Shown: positions 9,931 through 18,528 of the stretch, in pieces
How the letters are laid out: every line of letters starts with the position of its first letter
Position numbering within the stretch: position 1 is the stretch's first letter
Assembly (NCBI GenBank): GCA_013297885.1
Contig: JAAFIR010000036.1
Span: 1 to 50,136 of the forward strand
Source of the DNA: Leptospirales bacterium
Lineage (GTDB): Bacteria; Spirochaetota; Leptospiria; Leptospirales; Leptospiraceae
Length of the DNA stretch: 50,136 nucleotides
Direction of reading: 5' to 3'
The notes under the pieces: generated by a model
Seen by the model: the letters and a program-made list of their open reading frames with translations, nothing else
Told to the model about the DNA's origin: nothing
Databases searched by the model: none
Translations under genes and position numbers: made by a program

Positions 9931-10772
9931 TTATCTAACCTATAATTTTTTTTTATTTCTTCAATACTTAATTTTTTTTTAACTCTAGTATTTGCAACTA
10001 AAGTCCCAATTTTATTTTTAAAGAAAAATTCTCTCAAAGAAAATTTTAGTTTTCCATTAATAATTGCTGTTGGAATATTTTGTTCAATTAAAATTTTTGC
10101 AGCTTTTAGTTTTGTGTTCATTCCACCAGTGCCTGGACCTTCAGGACCTTTTGCAAATTCTAAATCTTTGTCTGAAATTTTTTCCATATAAGTTACTAAT
10201 TTTTCTTTTTTTAAAAATCCATCAACTCCTGTTAAAATTATAAGTAAATCTGCTTCAATCAGTAAAGTAACCATAGAAGACAAAATATCATTGTCACCAA
10301 ATTTTAATTCTTCAATTGAAGCAGAATCATTTTCATTTACAATTGGAAGAATTGACCAACTCAATAAAGTTTCAAAAGTATTTTTTAAATTTTTTGCAGA
10401 AGAATTACTTTGTAAATCATTCATACCAAATAGAACTTGAGAAATTGGAACATTAATTTTAGAAAAAGCATTTTCATATAAATTCATTAAATGGGATTGA
10501 CCAATAGAAGCCAGTGCTTGCCTTTCAGAAATAGTTTTGCTTTTTAGTTTTGTGGAAGTATGCCAATTTAGAATTCTCTCACCTTGTGCTACTGCTCCAG
10601 AAGTTACTAAAATGATTTCCTTGTTTAATTCTCTTAAAGCTTCTATATCTGAAATAAGAGAAAACAAAAATTGATTCACTTTTTTTTGATCTCCAGATAC
10701 TCTAGCTGATCCAATTTTGATTACAATTCGTTTAGCTTTTAAAATTTTTTCAGAAAAATCAATACGTTTCAT
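9927..10772 (-). CDS. proB: Glutamate 5-kinase, short form without PUA domain
   Basis: The enzyme phosphorylates glutamate as the first committed step of proline synthesis. At 281 residues it holds only the amino-acid-kinase fold. The C-terminal PUA domain found in the roughly 367-residue E. coli enzyme is missing. Visible motifs are [11 protein letters not shown] near the N-terminus, [16 protein letters not shown] followed by FGDND, and [17 protein letters not shown] lies near the C-terminus. It is coupled to obgE and proA by four-base overlaps. PUA-less ProB proteins are known in several phyla, so this is a natural short form rather than a truncation. Confidence 0.94.
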   Translation of the reverse strand: MKRIDFSEKILKAKRIVIKIGSARVSGDQKKVNQFLFSLISDIEALRELNKEIILVTSGAVAQGERILNWHTSTKLKSKTISERQALASIGQSHLMNLYENAFSKINVPISQVLFGMNDLQSNSSAKNLKNTFETLLSWSILPIVNENDSASIEELKFGDNDILSSMVTLLIEADLLIILTGVDGFLKKEKLVTYMEKISDKDLEFAKGPEGPGTGGMNTKLKAAKILIEQNIPTAIINGKLKFSLREFFFKNKIGTLVANTRVKKKLSIEEIKKNYRLDK

Positions 10773-11800
10773 TTTTTCTTTGCTTTCTTTTTTGATTTTG
10801 GTTTTTTTAAGTTTAAAACTAATTCATCTAATTTTTCTAATAAAAAATCTAAATTGATACTTTTATCAGCTGAGACAGGAATGATTTCTCCTAAGTGTTT
10901 ATATTTTTTTAAAATTTCTTTTGTAAAATCTTTATCTTCCCATAAATCAATTTTATTTAGCACAATTAAAAATGGTTTTTTTAAAAGAGATTTGCTATAG
11001 GACTTTAATTCAGTTTGGAGTATTTTCATCTCCTCTTCAATGTCCACATTTCCTCCATCAAAAACATAAAGAATACCTTTTACTCTTTCAATATGTTTCA
11101 AAAAAGAAATCCCTAAACCATGACCTCTACTTGCCCCTTCAATCAATCCTGGTATATCTGCGATTGTATATCTAAAACTATCATCTTCTCTTTTTACAAC
11201 TCCTAAGTTTGGAATTAATGTGGTAAAAGCATAGTCTGCAATTTTTGGATGAGCATCTGTAATCTTAGACAATAATGTTGATTTGCCAGCATTAGGAAGA
11301 CCAACGATTCCTACATCAGCTAAAAGTTTTAAACTAAGTTTGATTTTTTTAAATTCACCGTCTTCACCTGGTTGAGCAAATCTAGGAGTTTGGTGTGTAG
11401 ATGACTTAAAAAAAGCATTTCCTTTTCCACCACGACCACCTTTCAAAATCAAAATTTTTTCATTATCTTTTAAAAATTCATGAATCATTTCGTCTTCTTC
11501 AAGATCAATAATTTCAGTCCCAATTGGAACTTTTAAGATTTCGTCTTGTCCATCTGCTCCATATGAATTTCTGGCACCACCGTGAATTCCATTCTTGGCT
11601 TTATAAATTTTAAGTGGAATATATTTATCCAAAGTTTGAACTCTTGAATCAGAAACAATATAAAGATCTCCACCTTTACCACCATCTCCACCATCTGGCC
11701 CTCCAAACTCAGCAAATTTTTCATGCCTAAAAGAAATTGCACCAGGACCACCATCTCCAGATTTAATCTGGATAATTACTTCATCGATAAATTTAGACAT
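10769..11800 (-). CDS. obgE: Obg-family GTPase (CgtA), without C-terminal OCT domain
   Basis: This 343-residue GTPase is involved in assembly of the large ribosomal subunit and in stress responses. Residues 1-158 are the glycine-rich Obg fold. The G domain follows with G1 GLPNAGKST (167-175), the TT switch (193-194), G3 DIPG (215-218) and G4 NKIDLWE. The chain ends in a Lys-rich tail, so the OCT domain of some homologues is absent. The neighbours are proB downstream (four-base overlap) and the Cys-rich gene upstream (eight-base overlap). The usual rplU-rpmA partners are not in view. Confidence 0.95.
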   Translation of the reverse strand: MSKFIDEVIIQIKSGDGGPGAISFRHEKFAEFGGPDGGDGGKGGDLYIVSDSRVQTLDKYIPLKIYKAKNGIHGGARNSYGADGQDEILKVPIGTEIIDLEEDEMIHEFLKDNEKILILKGGRGGKGNAFFKSSTHQTPRFAQPGEDGEFKKIKLSLKLLADVGIVGLPNAGKSTLLSKITDAHPKIADYAFTTLIPNLGVVKREDDSFRYTIADIPGLIEGASRGHGLGISFLKHIERVKGILYVFDGGNVDIEEEMKILQTELKSYSKSLLKKPFLIVLNKIDLWEDKDFTKEILKKYKHLGEIIPVSADKSINLDFLLEKLDELVLNLKKPKSKKKAKKK

Positions 11801-12425
11801 ACTTTAATAAATAATCTCTTCCTTTGAGATGTGAAGGAAACAGAATTGGAAAATTCTTTTTTGTTTTGGTTCTGTCTCTTCGATAAGATTTAGAAGAATC
11901 TGAATATGTGTCGTATTCCCTTTTTCTTCTAAAAAGTAATTTTTCCCAAAAAATAAAATGCTGGTCAATAAAATCTTGCCTAATATCAAATTCCCTTTGA
12001 ATTAATGGACAACCATGAGAAAATTCTTTCATAAAAACAAGTCCAACCATCACACCACGTTTATCAATATATGGCTCAAGAGGAAAAGTTCTACAAGAGA
12101 TTGAACGATTTTCTCTTTCACAAAAAGCGACACCTTTACATTTACAAAAAATTGTTCCTTCGTCGTCATGTTCATTAATTAATTTTTTGCTGTCTTTTTC
12201 GATTGGATTCCAAACTGACCAAAGTGTAGAGCGTGATTCAAGTAATGAAAATTCTTCTTTAAATAATAAAGGAACTGCATTTTCTGTAACACAACAAAAT
12301 GGAACCCCATCATTATCATCTTTGCAAAGTGTTCCACAGTCATAAGAAGTGATTTCTTCAGTGAGAAGAGTGTAATAATAAGAAATTTCATCTTCAGTTA
12401 AATCTTTAAATACTTTGGCAGACAT
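11793..12425 (-). CDS. Cys-rich protein of unknown function, possibly YkgJ-like metal-chelating
   Basis: This 210-residue soluble protein is the first gene of the obgE-proB-proA-nadD operon. It has many cysteines in two clusters: DCGTLCK followed by FCCVTEN, then FCKCKG, FCER and [10 protein letters not shown]. The CxxxC...CC and CRTFPLxPY pieces recall YkgJ-type zinc- or iron-chelating proteins, but the match is only partial. The C-terminus is basic. The overlap with obgE implies coupled translation, so a link to ribosome assembly is conceivable but unproven. There is no signal peptide. The upstream region runs directly into the inverted repeat block at 12490. Confidence 0.6.
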   Translation of the reverse strand: MSAKVFKDLTEDEISYYYTLLTEEITSYDCGTLCKDDNDGVPFCCVTENAVPLLFKEEFSLLESRSTLWSVWNPIEKDSKKLINEHDDEGTIFCKCKGVAFCERENRSISCRTFPLEPYIDKRGVMVGLVFMKEFSHGCPLIQREFDIRQDFIDQHFIFWEKLLFRRKREYDTYSDSSKSYRRDRTKTKKNFPILFPSHLKGRDYLLKYV

Positions 12426-12489
12426 ATATACTTTAAATATAAAAAAAGGAATCTTGACAAGCTAAACTTATTTGAAGATTCTTGTTTCT

Positions 12490-12634
12490 ATTTTGGGTGA
12501 ATTTTTTTGTAGAGTCGTAACATGAAACGACTCTTCAAAAAAACCGGGCTTTTTGCTACTTCTTGTAGAGGCAGAAAGACTTCTGTCTCTACAAGAAACG
12601 CTTCAATCCCTTTCACTAGAATAGAAAAAAATTT
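12490..12634 (+). repeat. Two-hairpin repeat, type A, left unit of an inverted pair
   Basis: Hairpin 1 pairs 12502-12518 with 12527-12543 (T-tract plus AGAGTCGT and their complements, one T/T mismatch). Hairpin 2 pairs 12560-12576 with 12581-12597, 17 base pairs with one G-T wobble. Between and after them lie the shared core strings GGGCTTTTTGCTAC and AACGCTTCAATCCC. The bases GGG (12546-12548) and CCC (12608-12610) can close a stem around hairpin 2. The 3' tail AGAATAG(G)AAAAAA recurs at 37067-37080. No coding potential is seen. Confidence 0.8.
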
Positions 12635-12773
12635 TTCAAGACGAATAAGATAAGCGAAAGAGATCGACTTGATGTCAAGAAATTGTGAATACAATTTCTT
12701 GACAAGAAAGGAGAGCTCGGTTTTTTGTGGTCACTGAGCTGATGCGAAGTGACACAAAAAATTTGCCCAAAAT
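12635..12773 (-). repeat. Two-hairpin repeat, type B, right unit of the inverted pair
   Basis: On the minus strand this unit has the same layout as its left neighbour. The outer end is ATTTTGGGCAAATTTTTTGTG. Hairpin 1 pairs 12721-12735 with 12747-12761, with one bulge. Hairpin 2 pairs 12673-12686 with 12691-12704, 14 perfect pairs. The closing bases read GAG (12716-12718) and CTC (12660-12662) on the minus strand. The outer 20 bases of both units are inverted copies of each other, so 12490-12773 is one large inverted repeat with four hairpins. Confidence 0.75.
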
Positions 12774-12800
12774 AAGAATTTAGAATTAAAAATTTGGATA

Positions 12801-12965
12801 AACCTCACACAATTTTATTTGTATTGAGGTATCAGAGAGTTAAATGCCCTCTCCAATTTTAACAAAACGGAGAAGGCAAAGTTCTCCCCTCTCTAAGTTG
12901 TCAAACTTGGAGATGGGACTTCACTGTATAACACTCCAAAACAAAACAAGTTGGGGTGAGGTGGA
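12801..12965. repeat. Cluster of hairpins of a second type (CCTCAC...GTGAGG)
   Basis: An outer pair ACCTCAC (12802-12808) and GTGAGGT (12956-12962) encloses several inner stems. GCCCTCTCC (12846-12854) faces 12869-12877, and TCCCCTCTCTAAGTT (12885-12899) faces 12904-12918 with wobbles. Locally G+C-rich arms stand out in this AT-rich DNA. The block directly follows the stop of the minus-strand gene at 12973, so it could serve as its terminator. The rest of the gene-free stretch 12426-12972 is the inverted pair of two-hairpin units. I see no gene in it. Confidence 0.6.
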
Positions 12966-12972
12966 GAATTAA

Positions 12973-13845
12973 CTAAAAAGAATAAACATAATTTATATCA
13001 AAAGAATTTTCTTTGGAACCTATTTGGTTTTCAGAATTTTTTTGTTTCACATCAAAATTCCAACCAATATCTAAAACTTTTCCTGAAGGTGAAATTGCTG
13101 TTTTGGAAGGTCCTTCTTTTTCCCATTTTCTTCCTAAATAATAAGCATAACCGAGCTGGGCAATATAAACAACACCCATTGTAATTAAGGCATTATTTGC
13201 AAAACTTGCAGCATTCTCAACTGGTTCGTAAGATGATCTACTATTGATTGAATTGTACACTATCCAAAACCCTTTTTCAGTGTTGCTAGTTCTTTTAGTT
13301 TCAGTACCCAGAACATTCTCATTATCTTGAACTTTAAATAGAGCATAAGAACCAATAAACCTAGTTTGTGAATCATAACTATCTTGAGAAGAATAAAAAG
13401 ACTGAGTTCTTTCAGCTGCATAAAGACCAGCACCAACAATTGTTCCAAGCACTAAAATAGCTAATAATTTTTTATCTGCTTTCCAAAGCCCCCAGCCAGG
13501 CAGAGCAGCTGAACGCCAGATGATCTGCATTTTATTTCTTGGTTCTTCTTTTTTTGTAGATTTTATACCTTTTTTTTCTTTTTCTTCTTTGATGATTTTA
13601 TCTAGTTCTTTTTGATCTGTAACATCACGATAAACAACTTTTAGAATTTCAGTTTTAGAAAAGATTTTATCTTTACCCTTTTCGTCTGTCATTTTAAGGG
13701 TATTTGCATCTTGAGAAATTACTTTTCCACGAATAACTTCTTCATGAATTAAAATAACTGTATCGGAAAAAAGGTTATTTAAACTGAAACAAAAAATAAA
13801 TAATATATGAAATTGATTTTTTTTTAAAAAACGTTTTAGAAACAT
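12973..13845 (-). CDS. Exported membrane protein with SH3/LSm-like N-domain and PGWG C-domain (DUF5683-like)
   Basis: I favour ATG 13845 over GTG 13860, because AAGGAG overlaps the GTG but lies 14 bases before the ATG. A signal peptide (FHILFIFCFSLNNLFS) is followed by a small beta domain (LIHEEVIRGKVISQD, then KIFSKTEILKVVYRD). A charged linker comes next. The membrane part begins with WRSAALPGWGLW and has hydrophobic stretches AILVLGTIVGAGLYAA and NNALITMGVVYIAQLGYAY. The PGWG block recalls DUF5683. The gene at 37232 is a clear paralogue with the same domain order. The function is unknown; a role in the envelope is an inference. It is monocistronic and its 3' side abuts the repeat block. 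Confidence 0.75.
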   Translation of the reverse strand: MFLKRFLKKNQFHILFIFCFSLNNLFSDTVILIHEEVIRGKVISQDANTLKMTDEKGKDKIFSKTEILKVVYRDVTDQKELDKIIKEEKEKKGIKSTKKEEPRNKMQIIWRSAALPGWGLWKADKKLLAILVLGTIVGAGLYAAERTQSFYSSQDSYDSQTRFIGSYALFKVQDNENVLGTETKRTSNTEKGFWIVYNSINSRSSYEPVENAASFANNALITMGVVYIAQLGYAYYLGRKWEKEGPSKTAISPSGKVLDIGWNFDVKQKNSENQIGSKENSFDINYVYSF

Positions 13846-13980
13846 AAATAAATTTACCACTCCTTTACATTGATTTTAGGTTTTTTTATTTGAAAAGAAT
13901 TTTATTAAGTAAAAAAAATTAATTGAATTATAATTTGCATCTGAAATCATTTTAGTAATTCTTTTAATCTGAAGGTTTAT

Positions 13981-14430
13981 ATGCCCAAATTTTATATTTT
14001 ACCAATCCTTATATTTAGTTTTTTTTGTAATAAATTACCTGAACCGGTTATAAGTTCAATAGATAATATTTTAGCTGAAAATGAAATAATACAATCAGAA
14101 TTATTAAATGAAAAAATTCCAAAGCTAGAAAATTTAAAATTAAAAGTTAACTTGAGTTTAGAATCAAGTAAAGAAATTCCTGAATTAAATGCTAAATTAA
14201 AAAAATTAGCTACTACATTAAATCTTTCAAATGTTCCTAAGGAAGAACTGTTTCTTATTTTATCAAATTTTTCAGAACAATTATCTGAAGTTTTAATTTC
14301 AAGTAATATTAAAACTGAACACCATAAATTTTATTGTCCAATGGTATCTAAATATTGGATTGCCAAAGGTATTGATGTTAAAAACCCATATGCTCCAGAA
14401 ATGAGAGATTGTGGGGAATTAGTTAAATAA
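13981..14430 (+). CDS. Small lipoprotein with CPMV...NPY...DCGE metal-binding-like motif (DUF3347-like)
   Basis: The 149-residue product has a lipoprotein signal (FSFFC, Cys16) and a helical middle. It ends with FYCPMVSKYWIAKG, then NPYAPEMRDCGE. This Cys-Pro-Met plus NPY...CGE block resembles the C-terminal part of DUF3347 and related copper-handling proteins; two Cys, His and Met residues could bind a metal. The next open frame is in the same reading frame, separated only by TAA plus one codon (AAC) and a TTG. The two may therefore be halves of one gene of about 479 codons. Metal binding is an inference. Confidence 0.65.
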   Translation: MPKFYILPILIFSFFCNKLPEPVISSIDNILAENEIIQSELLNEKIPKLENLKLKVNLSLESSKEIPELNAKLKKLATTLNLSNVPKEELFLILSNFSEQLSEVLISSNIKTEHHKFYCPMVSKYWIAKGIDVKNPYAPEMRDCGELVK

Positions 14431-14433
14431 AAC

Positions 14434-15417
14434 TTGGGACAGAATAAATTAAGTAAATGCTTTCTAGACACAACTGAAACAGGAGTATGTGTCGAAAATT
14501 GTAGAAATATTTTATCTACAAATACTTGGATGGGAAATTACCAAGAGTATTGTAATGCTGGTGATAAAATGGATTCATTTATGAATGGTAGAAATACGTT
14601 TACTACTGCAGTCTCTGCTTTTCTTCAAGCACAACCATCCGTAATAGATAATTTTGCTTCTAAATCAGAAAATCATTTAGAGTTGATTAGATATTTTTTT
14701 GGAATTTGTGAACCAAACCAAGTAAAAGAACATGCAAATAAAATTAGTAATGAAATATTGTTTCAAATTCTTTATGCTGATTATGAAAATTATTTAAAAG
14801 TTAGAAAAATGTATGGCAAAAAACCTGAAGCCACAAATTATTTTGCAGTTAAAAGTAGTTCTTTTTGGAAACTAGTATCTAACCAGAAAATTTGTGATAT
14901 GATTGTTTTTCTTCTCAGAGAAAAAAAATCATATTCACTTGCTGCCCAGTTTTTATTAATTTTACCTACAGAAGTAATGTCTGAATTTACCACATTAACT
15001 GATTTAAGTGAAGATGATGAAAGAAACTTATATTTAGCACTTGAAGATAATATTTATAATTTACCTCTTATTTCTCCTAAAATTTATCCTCATATGTTGG
15101 TTTTATTTAAAGATAATATAGAAATATTTTTTATTTTAGAAACAATGGTTGAGTTAGTAAAAAGAAGAAGTTTAATTGAAGATATAACTCGCTCTTTTAT
15201 TAAATATTATAAAAAAAGTGGTCATAAATTAACTATTCAATGGATTTATTCTGAACTGTATGGGTTAGAATATGAACTTGTTGTAGAAGTTTTAGATTTA
15301 TTAAAAGAAAAAGAATTTATATCAGCTTCAGAAAAAGTTACACTACAAAATTTATTAAAAACAGGAAGTTTAGATTCGTTAAAAGAAGTTAAATTAGAAA
15401 TTTTAAATAATACTTAA
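14434..15417 (+). CDS. Hypothetical helical protein, probable continuation of the preceding lipoprotein
   Basis: The 327-residue frame opens with TTG at 14434, without a ribosome-binding site, in frame with and one codon after the stop of the preceding lipoprotein. The first 45 residues hold four cysteines (KCFLD, VCVENCRN, EYCNAG), as expected of an exported protein, yet there is no signal peptide. The rest is alpha-helical. I do not recognise a family. The two likely explanations are a nonsense mutation splitting a larger lipoprotein, or a downstream cistron translated by re-initiation. The TTG start is a guess. The next in-frame ATG (residue 33) would discard three of the four cysteines. 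Confidence 0.5.
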   Translation: MGQNKLSKCFLDTTETGVCVENCRNILSTNTWMGNYQEYCNAGDKMDSFMNGRNTFTTAVSAFLQAQPSVIDNFASKSENHLELIRYFFGICEPNQVKEHANKISNEILFQILYADYENYLKVRKMYGKKPEATNYFAVKSSSFWKLVSNQKICDMIVFLLREKKSYSLAAQFLLILPTEVMSEFTTLTDLSEDDERNLYLALEDNIYNLPLISPKIYPHMLVLFKDNIEIFFILETMVELVKRRSLIEDITRSFIKYYKKSGHKLTIQWIYSELYGLEYELVVEVLDLLKEKEFISASEKVTLQNLLKTGSLDSLKEVKLEILNNT

Positions 15418-15491
15418 AAATTTCTTTACAATTTTTATTTTATGATTTTTGCTAAATCTAGGAAATAAATTTCCTATTCTTCGAGGTAAAA

Positions 15492-16370
15492 ATGAAAATA
15501 ATAATCCTATTATTAATAATTCTAGTCCAAAATATATATTCAATTTCAAAATTAAATGTTGCTGTTTTATCAAAAGACCCAAACCTAAGAACTAGAATTG
15601 AATCTGAATTTTCAGAAAAAAAATTTATTCAAATAATTGATAGAATGAATATTGAAGAGATTTTAGAAGAGATGAAACTTGGTCAATTAGGAATTTTAAA
15701 AGAAGGGACATATCCAAAAACTGGGGAGTTATTAGGAGCAGAATATTTAATAATCATAGAGAATTTTGGTGAAACTTTCAAATTAGTACATTCTCCAAGT
15801 GCTAAAATAATTGGTTCATGGTCTGAGTTTTCATATAAAAATATTTCTACAATGACTAAACTTTTAGAAAGAGAATATTCAATTAAAGAACTCATTTCAA
15901 AAACTGAAAAAGAATCTAAGGATTTTTATTTTAAAATAATTAATTTTCCAAGTATCTCAGATAATAAAAATTTAAAAGTAAACGATGAAATTAAATTTTC
16001 ACTGGAAGTAAAATCTCTAAAAAAAAGAAAATTATTTTTAAATATTTTTGTTTATAGTACTGATGGTTCTATGACTAGAATTTTTCCCAATTCATTTCAA
16101 AAAAATAATTTGATATCTACAAATGAGATTTTTGAATTTCCTAATTCATTAATTCCAAAAGAATATAAATTAGTTGCAACACCACCTGTTGGTGAAGATC
16201 AATATATTTTTATTGCGTCAGAAAATAAGCTACTACTTGATGAAAATAAATCAGATTCATATCAAGTATTTGAAGAGAATATTTCTGAGATTACAAAAGG
16301 AGTTGCTTTTCAATTAGAAAAAAAGGGTTTAATTTCTATAAAAAAAATGAAAGTTGAAATTATTGAATAA
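15492..16370 (+). CDS. Exported CsgG-like / DUF4384 protein
   Basis: This 292-residue protein has a signal peptide (IIILLLIILVQNIYS). GAGGT lies just upstream of the ATG. Residues about 20-130 resemble the CsgG/curli-assembly fold: KLNVAVLS, then IIDRMNIEEILEEMKLGQLG, then GELLGAEYLIIIENF. Residues about 145-290 match DUF4384 (FVYSTDGSMTRIFPN, then PVGEDQYIFIASE). Such fusions are common in spirochetes and delta-proteobacteria and are thought to sit at the outer membrane. The exact role is unknown. A 16-base inverted repeat (AGGAAAT/ATTTCCT) precedes the ribosome-binding site. Confidence 0.7.
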   Translation: MKIIILLLIILVQNIYSISKLNVAVLSKDPNLRTRIESEFSEKKFIQIIDRMNIEEILEEMKLGQLGILKEGTYPKTGELLGAEYLIIIENFGETFKLVHSPSAKIIGSWSEFSYKNISTMTKLLEREYSIKELISKTEKESKDFYFKIINFPSISDNKNLKVNDEIKFSLEVKSLKKRKLFLNIFVYSTDGSMTRIFPNSFQKNNLISTNEIFEFPNSLIPKEYKLVATPPVGEDQYIFIASENKLLLDENKSDSYQVFEENISEITKGVAFQLEKKGLISIKKMKVEIIE

Positions 16371-16538
16371 ATTTTCAATATATTAGAGGCAAACTATTGT
16401 TATACGAGGAAAATTCCTAAATTCACCTCAGATTCTTGCAAAATGTAATTTCGAATTTAATTAAAATTTTTATATTATTTGTAATTATACGAACTTAATA
16501 TGATGATAACTTATCTAAAATGTTGTAAGGATTTAGTA

Positions 16539-16748
16539 ATGGTAATAAACAATACAGTTGATTTTTTAATTGGTGCTTACTCCCAACTAAATGAAGAAAA
16601 AGATAAATTTGTAAATAATATAAAAAATGAATACGACAAAATTTTAGAGTTAGGGGTAAACAATAATTCTGAAGAAGCTATTGCAATTAGAGAAACAACT
16701 GATTTAGTTTTTTCATTTATTGATGAACTTAAAGATTCTTCAAAATAA
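16539..16748 (+). CDS. Small helical protein, possibly phasin-like
   Basis: I start this 69-residue protein at ATG 16539, which has TAAGGA (16526-16531) seven bases upstream. The ATG at 16500 has no ribosome-binding site. The product is one long amphipathic helical stretch (VINNTVDFLIGAYSQLNEEK, then NEYDKILELGVN). It is reminiscent of phasin or polyhydroxyalkanoate-associated small proteins, but it is too short to be sure. Its last nine bases overlap the 3' end of the convergent thioesterase gene, so the pair cannot be separated by a terminator. Confidence 0.6.
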   Translation: MVINNTVDFLIGAYSQLNEEKDKFVNNIKNEYDKILELGVNNNSEEAIAIRETTDLVFSFIDELKDSSK

Positions 16749-17588
16749 TTTAGAAAAATATTTTGAATAGGAGAAGTTATCAAATTTGCTAACTCTGTTT
16801 TCAGTATCAATCAAATTACAAATAGAATAAGAAGTAGATTTAAGTTGATCATTTGACTTAAGCTCTTGGTAATATGAAACTGAATATTGATTAAGCTCAA
16901 CTAGATAAGTATTTAACTCTAATTCTTCTAAATTAAAACAAGGTTTTAAAAAATCAATTTCCAAAAAAGTTAGCACAGATTTTAATCCTAATTTTTTAAA
17001 ATAATTAATATCTCCTAAAATTTCTTTTCTCAAATTCCATCTCCCCATCTCAAAGTAATTTGCATAAACAGAGTTATTCACATGTTGAAATGCATCAATT
17101 TCATAAGGTCTTACTTGTATTAAGGTTTTAGTAGAAAAATGATTTTTATCTTTAATAAATTTTTTTGATTCAATTAACTTTGTATTTTCTACATTTTCAC
17201 CACCAAATTTTGAAGCAAACTCAACCAGTTTATTTAACTTAGATTTATCTTCTGAAAAGTATGCCCAATATGCATCAGCTTCAAAAGAAAGTTTATTTTC
17301 AGCATTATAAATTTCTTGTCTTAAAACACCTCTAACTTTTTTTGTAGAAATCTGTTTACTTTGAATTAAAATTATTTCAGGATATTTAATTTGATTTTTA
17401 AAATTACAAATATATTTATACAAAATCATTTGAACTGATTCTTTATGAACGTCTTCGATTGGAAACTTTTTTTCTTCCATCATTTTAACTCTAGCTTCTT
17501 CTAAATACCTAAAAAAATTTGCATTATTAATATGAGAAGATGAGTCCTGTTCATAATTTCTCGTTTCGAAAAAATTTTTATAAATCAT
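16740..17588 (-). CDS. Double-hotdog acyl-CoA thioesterase-like protein
   Basis: The 282-residue protein has two 4HBT hotdog domains in tandem. Each shows the thioesterase motif: NYEQDSSSHINN (D15, H19) and PYEIDAFQHVNN (D165, H169), followed by a helix with FFRYLEEAR or YANYFEMGRW. Such proteins hydrolyse acyl-CoA or acyl-ACP thioesters in the cytoplasm. The chain length preferred here is unknown. The start overlaps the stop of the zinc-ribbon gene by one base (TAATG), so both are probably co-translated. Confidence 0.8.
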   Translation of the reverse strand: MIYKNFFETRNYEQDSSSHINNANFFRYLEEARVKMMEEKKFPIEDVHKESVQMILYKYICNFKNQIKYPEIILIQSKQISTKKVRGVLRQEIYNAENKLSFEADAYWAYFSEDKSKLNKLVEFASKFGGENVENTKLIESKKFIKDKNHFSTKTLIQVRPYEIDAFQHVNNSVYANYFEMGRWNLRKEILGDINYFKKLGLKSVLTFLEIDFLKPCFNLEELELNTYLVELNQYSVSYYQELKSNDQLKSTSYSICNLIDTENRVSKFDNFSYSKYFSKLF

Positions 17589-17896
17589 TAAATTTTAAAC
17601 AAATCTTTTGCTAGATCTTTAGCTGAAGCACTTGTGTAATCAACTTTTTCAATTAAAATCAAATCCAGATTTTCAGATTTAATTCTGTTTAAAATTTTTT
17701 TTACATCTTCTAATCGAGTACTAGATGTTGCTAAATATTTGAATTCAGTTTTACAAGATGGGCAAATTTTATCATTTGTAAACTTCAATCCAAGCTGTTT
17801 ACAATTAGCACAAGTACCATATAAATCATCTATTAATAATAAATGTTTTTTTATTTCGTCAATATCTAGATCTTTCCAAACTCTGATATAATTCAT
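17588..17896 (-). CDS. Small zinc-ribbon protein
   Basis: This 102-residue protein has two CxxC knuckles (C29/C32 and C45/C48, in CANC and CPSC) that would hold one zinc. A helical C-terminus without a known domain follows. No signal peptide is seen. It is coupled to the thioesterase gene by a TAATG overlap and lies 42 bases downstream of ruvA. The family is unknown to me. The role could be nucleic-acid or protein binding, as for other zinc ribbons, which is only an inference. Confidence 0.65.
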   Translation of the reverse strand: MNYIRVWKDLDIDEIKKHLLLIDDLYGTCANCKQLGLKFTNDKICPSCKTEFKYLATSSTRLEDVKKILNRIKSENLDLILIEKVDYTSASAKDLAKDLFKI

Positions 17897-17938
17897 AATG
17901 ATAATTTAATTATTTTTTTCATAATTTGTCAAGAAAGT

Positions 17939-18526
17939 TTAAGTACTTAATACTCTTTTAATAATACTAGCCGTATCTAGACTTGATTCTAATTTTAAAA
18001 TTTTATCTACTTCTTTTTCTGCAGTTTTTTCATCAAAACCAAGTTGAACTAATGCTTGAATAGAAAGTTCTTTTTCTCCAGTAATGGTTTTTTCTTTTTC
18101 TTTATCACTTAAAAATTGTTCCAATTTTTTTATATTTTGTTTTATTTCAAAAATTATTTTTTCTGAAGTTTTACCTTTTACTTTTGGAATTTTTTCTAAT
18201 GCTGAACTATTTCCATTTAAAACAGCATGGTATAATTCTTGGGCATTCAGATAAGATAAAATTTTTAAAGCAGTCATTTCTCCGATTCCGTTTAAACTTC
18301 TGATTAGTTTAAACAATTCTCTATCTTTATAATTTTTAAAACCAAAAAGTTTTTCTATTCTGTCTGTAATATGATGATATATATAAAGTTCTATTTGATC
18401 TAATTTTTTTATTTCTTCATATACTTTAAAACTTATACTAATTTCATAACTTACACCAGAATTAGTTTCTAAAATTACTTTTGAAAATTCTAATTCTCTT
18501 ATTTTACCTTTGATAGCTGAGATCAT
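17939..18526 (-). CDS. ruvA: Holliday junction DNA helicase subunit RuvA
   Basis: This 195-residue protein binds four-way junctions as a tetramer and recruits the RuvB motor. Domain I is the N-terminal beta barrel (MISAIKGKIRELE). Domain II has two helix-hairpin-helix motifs (LNGIGEMTALKIL and IPKVKGKTSEKII). Domain III is the C-terminal three-helix RuvB-binding piece (ALVQLGFDEKTAEKEVDKIL). It starts two bases after the stop of the PTS enzyme I gene, so the two should be co-transcribed. ruvB and ruvC are not in the window. Confidence 0.95.
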   Translation of the reverse strand: MISAIKGKIRELEFSKVILETNSGVSYEISISFKVYEEIKKLDQIELYIYHHITDRIEKLFGFKNYKDRELFKLIRSLNGIGEMTALKILSYLNAQELYHAVLNGNSSALEKIPKVKGKTSEKIIFEIKQNIKKLEQFLSDKEKEKTITGEKELSIQALVQLGFDEKTAEKEVDKILKLESSLDTASIIKRVLST

Positions 18527-18528
18527 TT

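Noticed and set aside
12541-12610. Possible integron attC site
   Set aside because: The hairpin size is right, but the RYYYAAC/GTTRRRY core sites are absent, the stems are perfect rather than bulged, and no integrase or cassette array is present.
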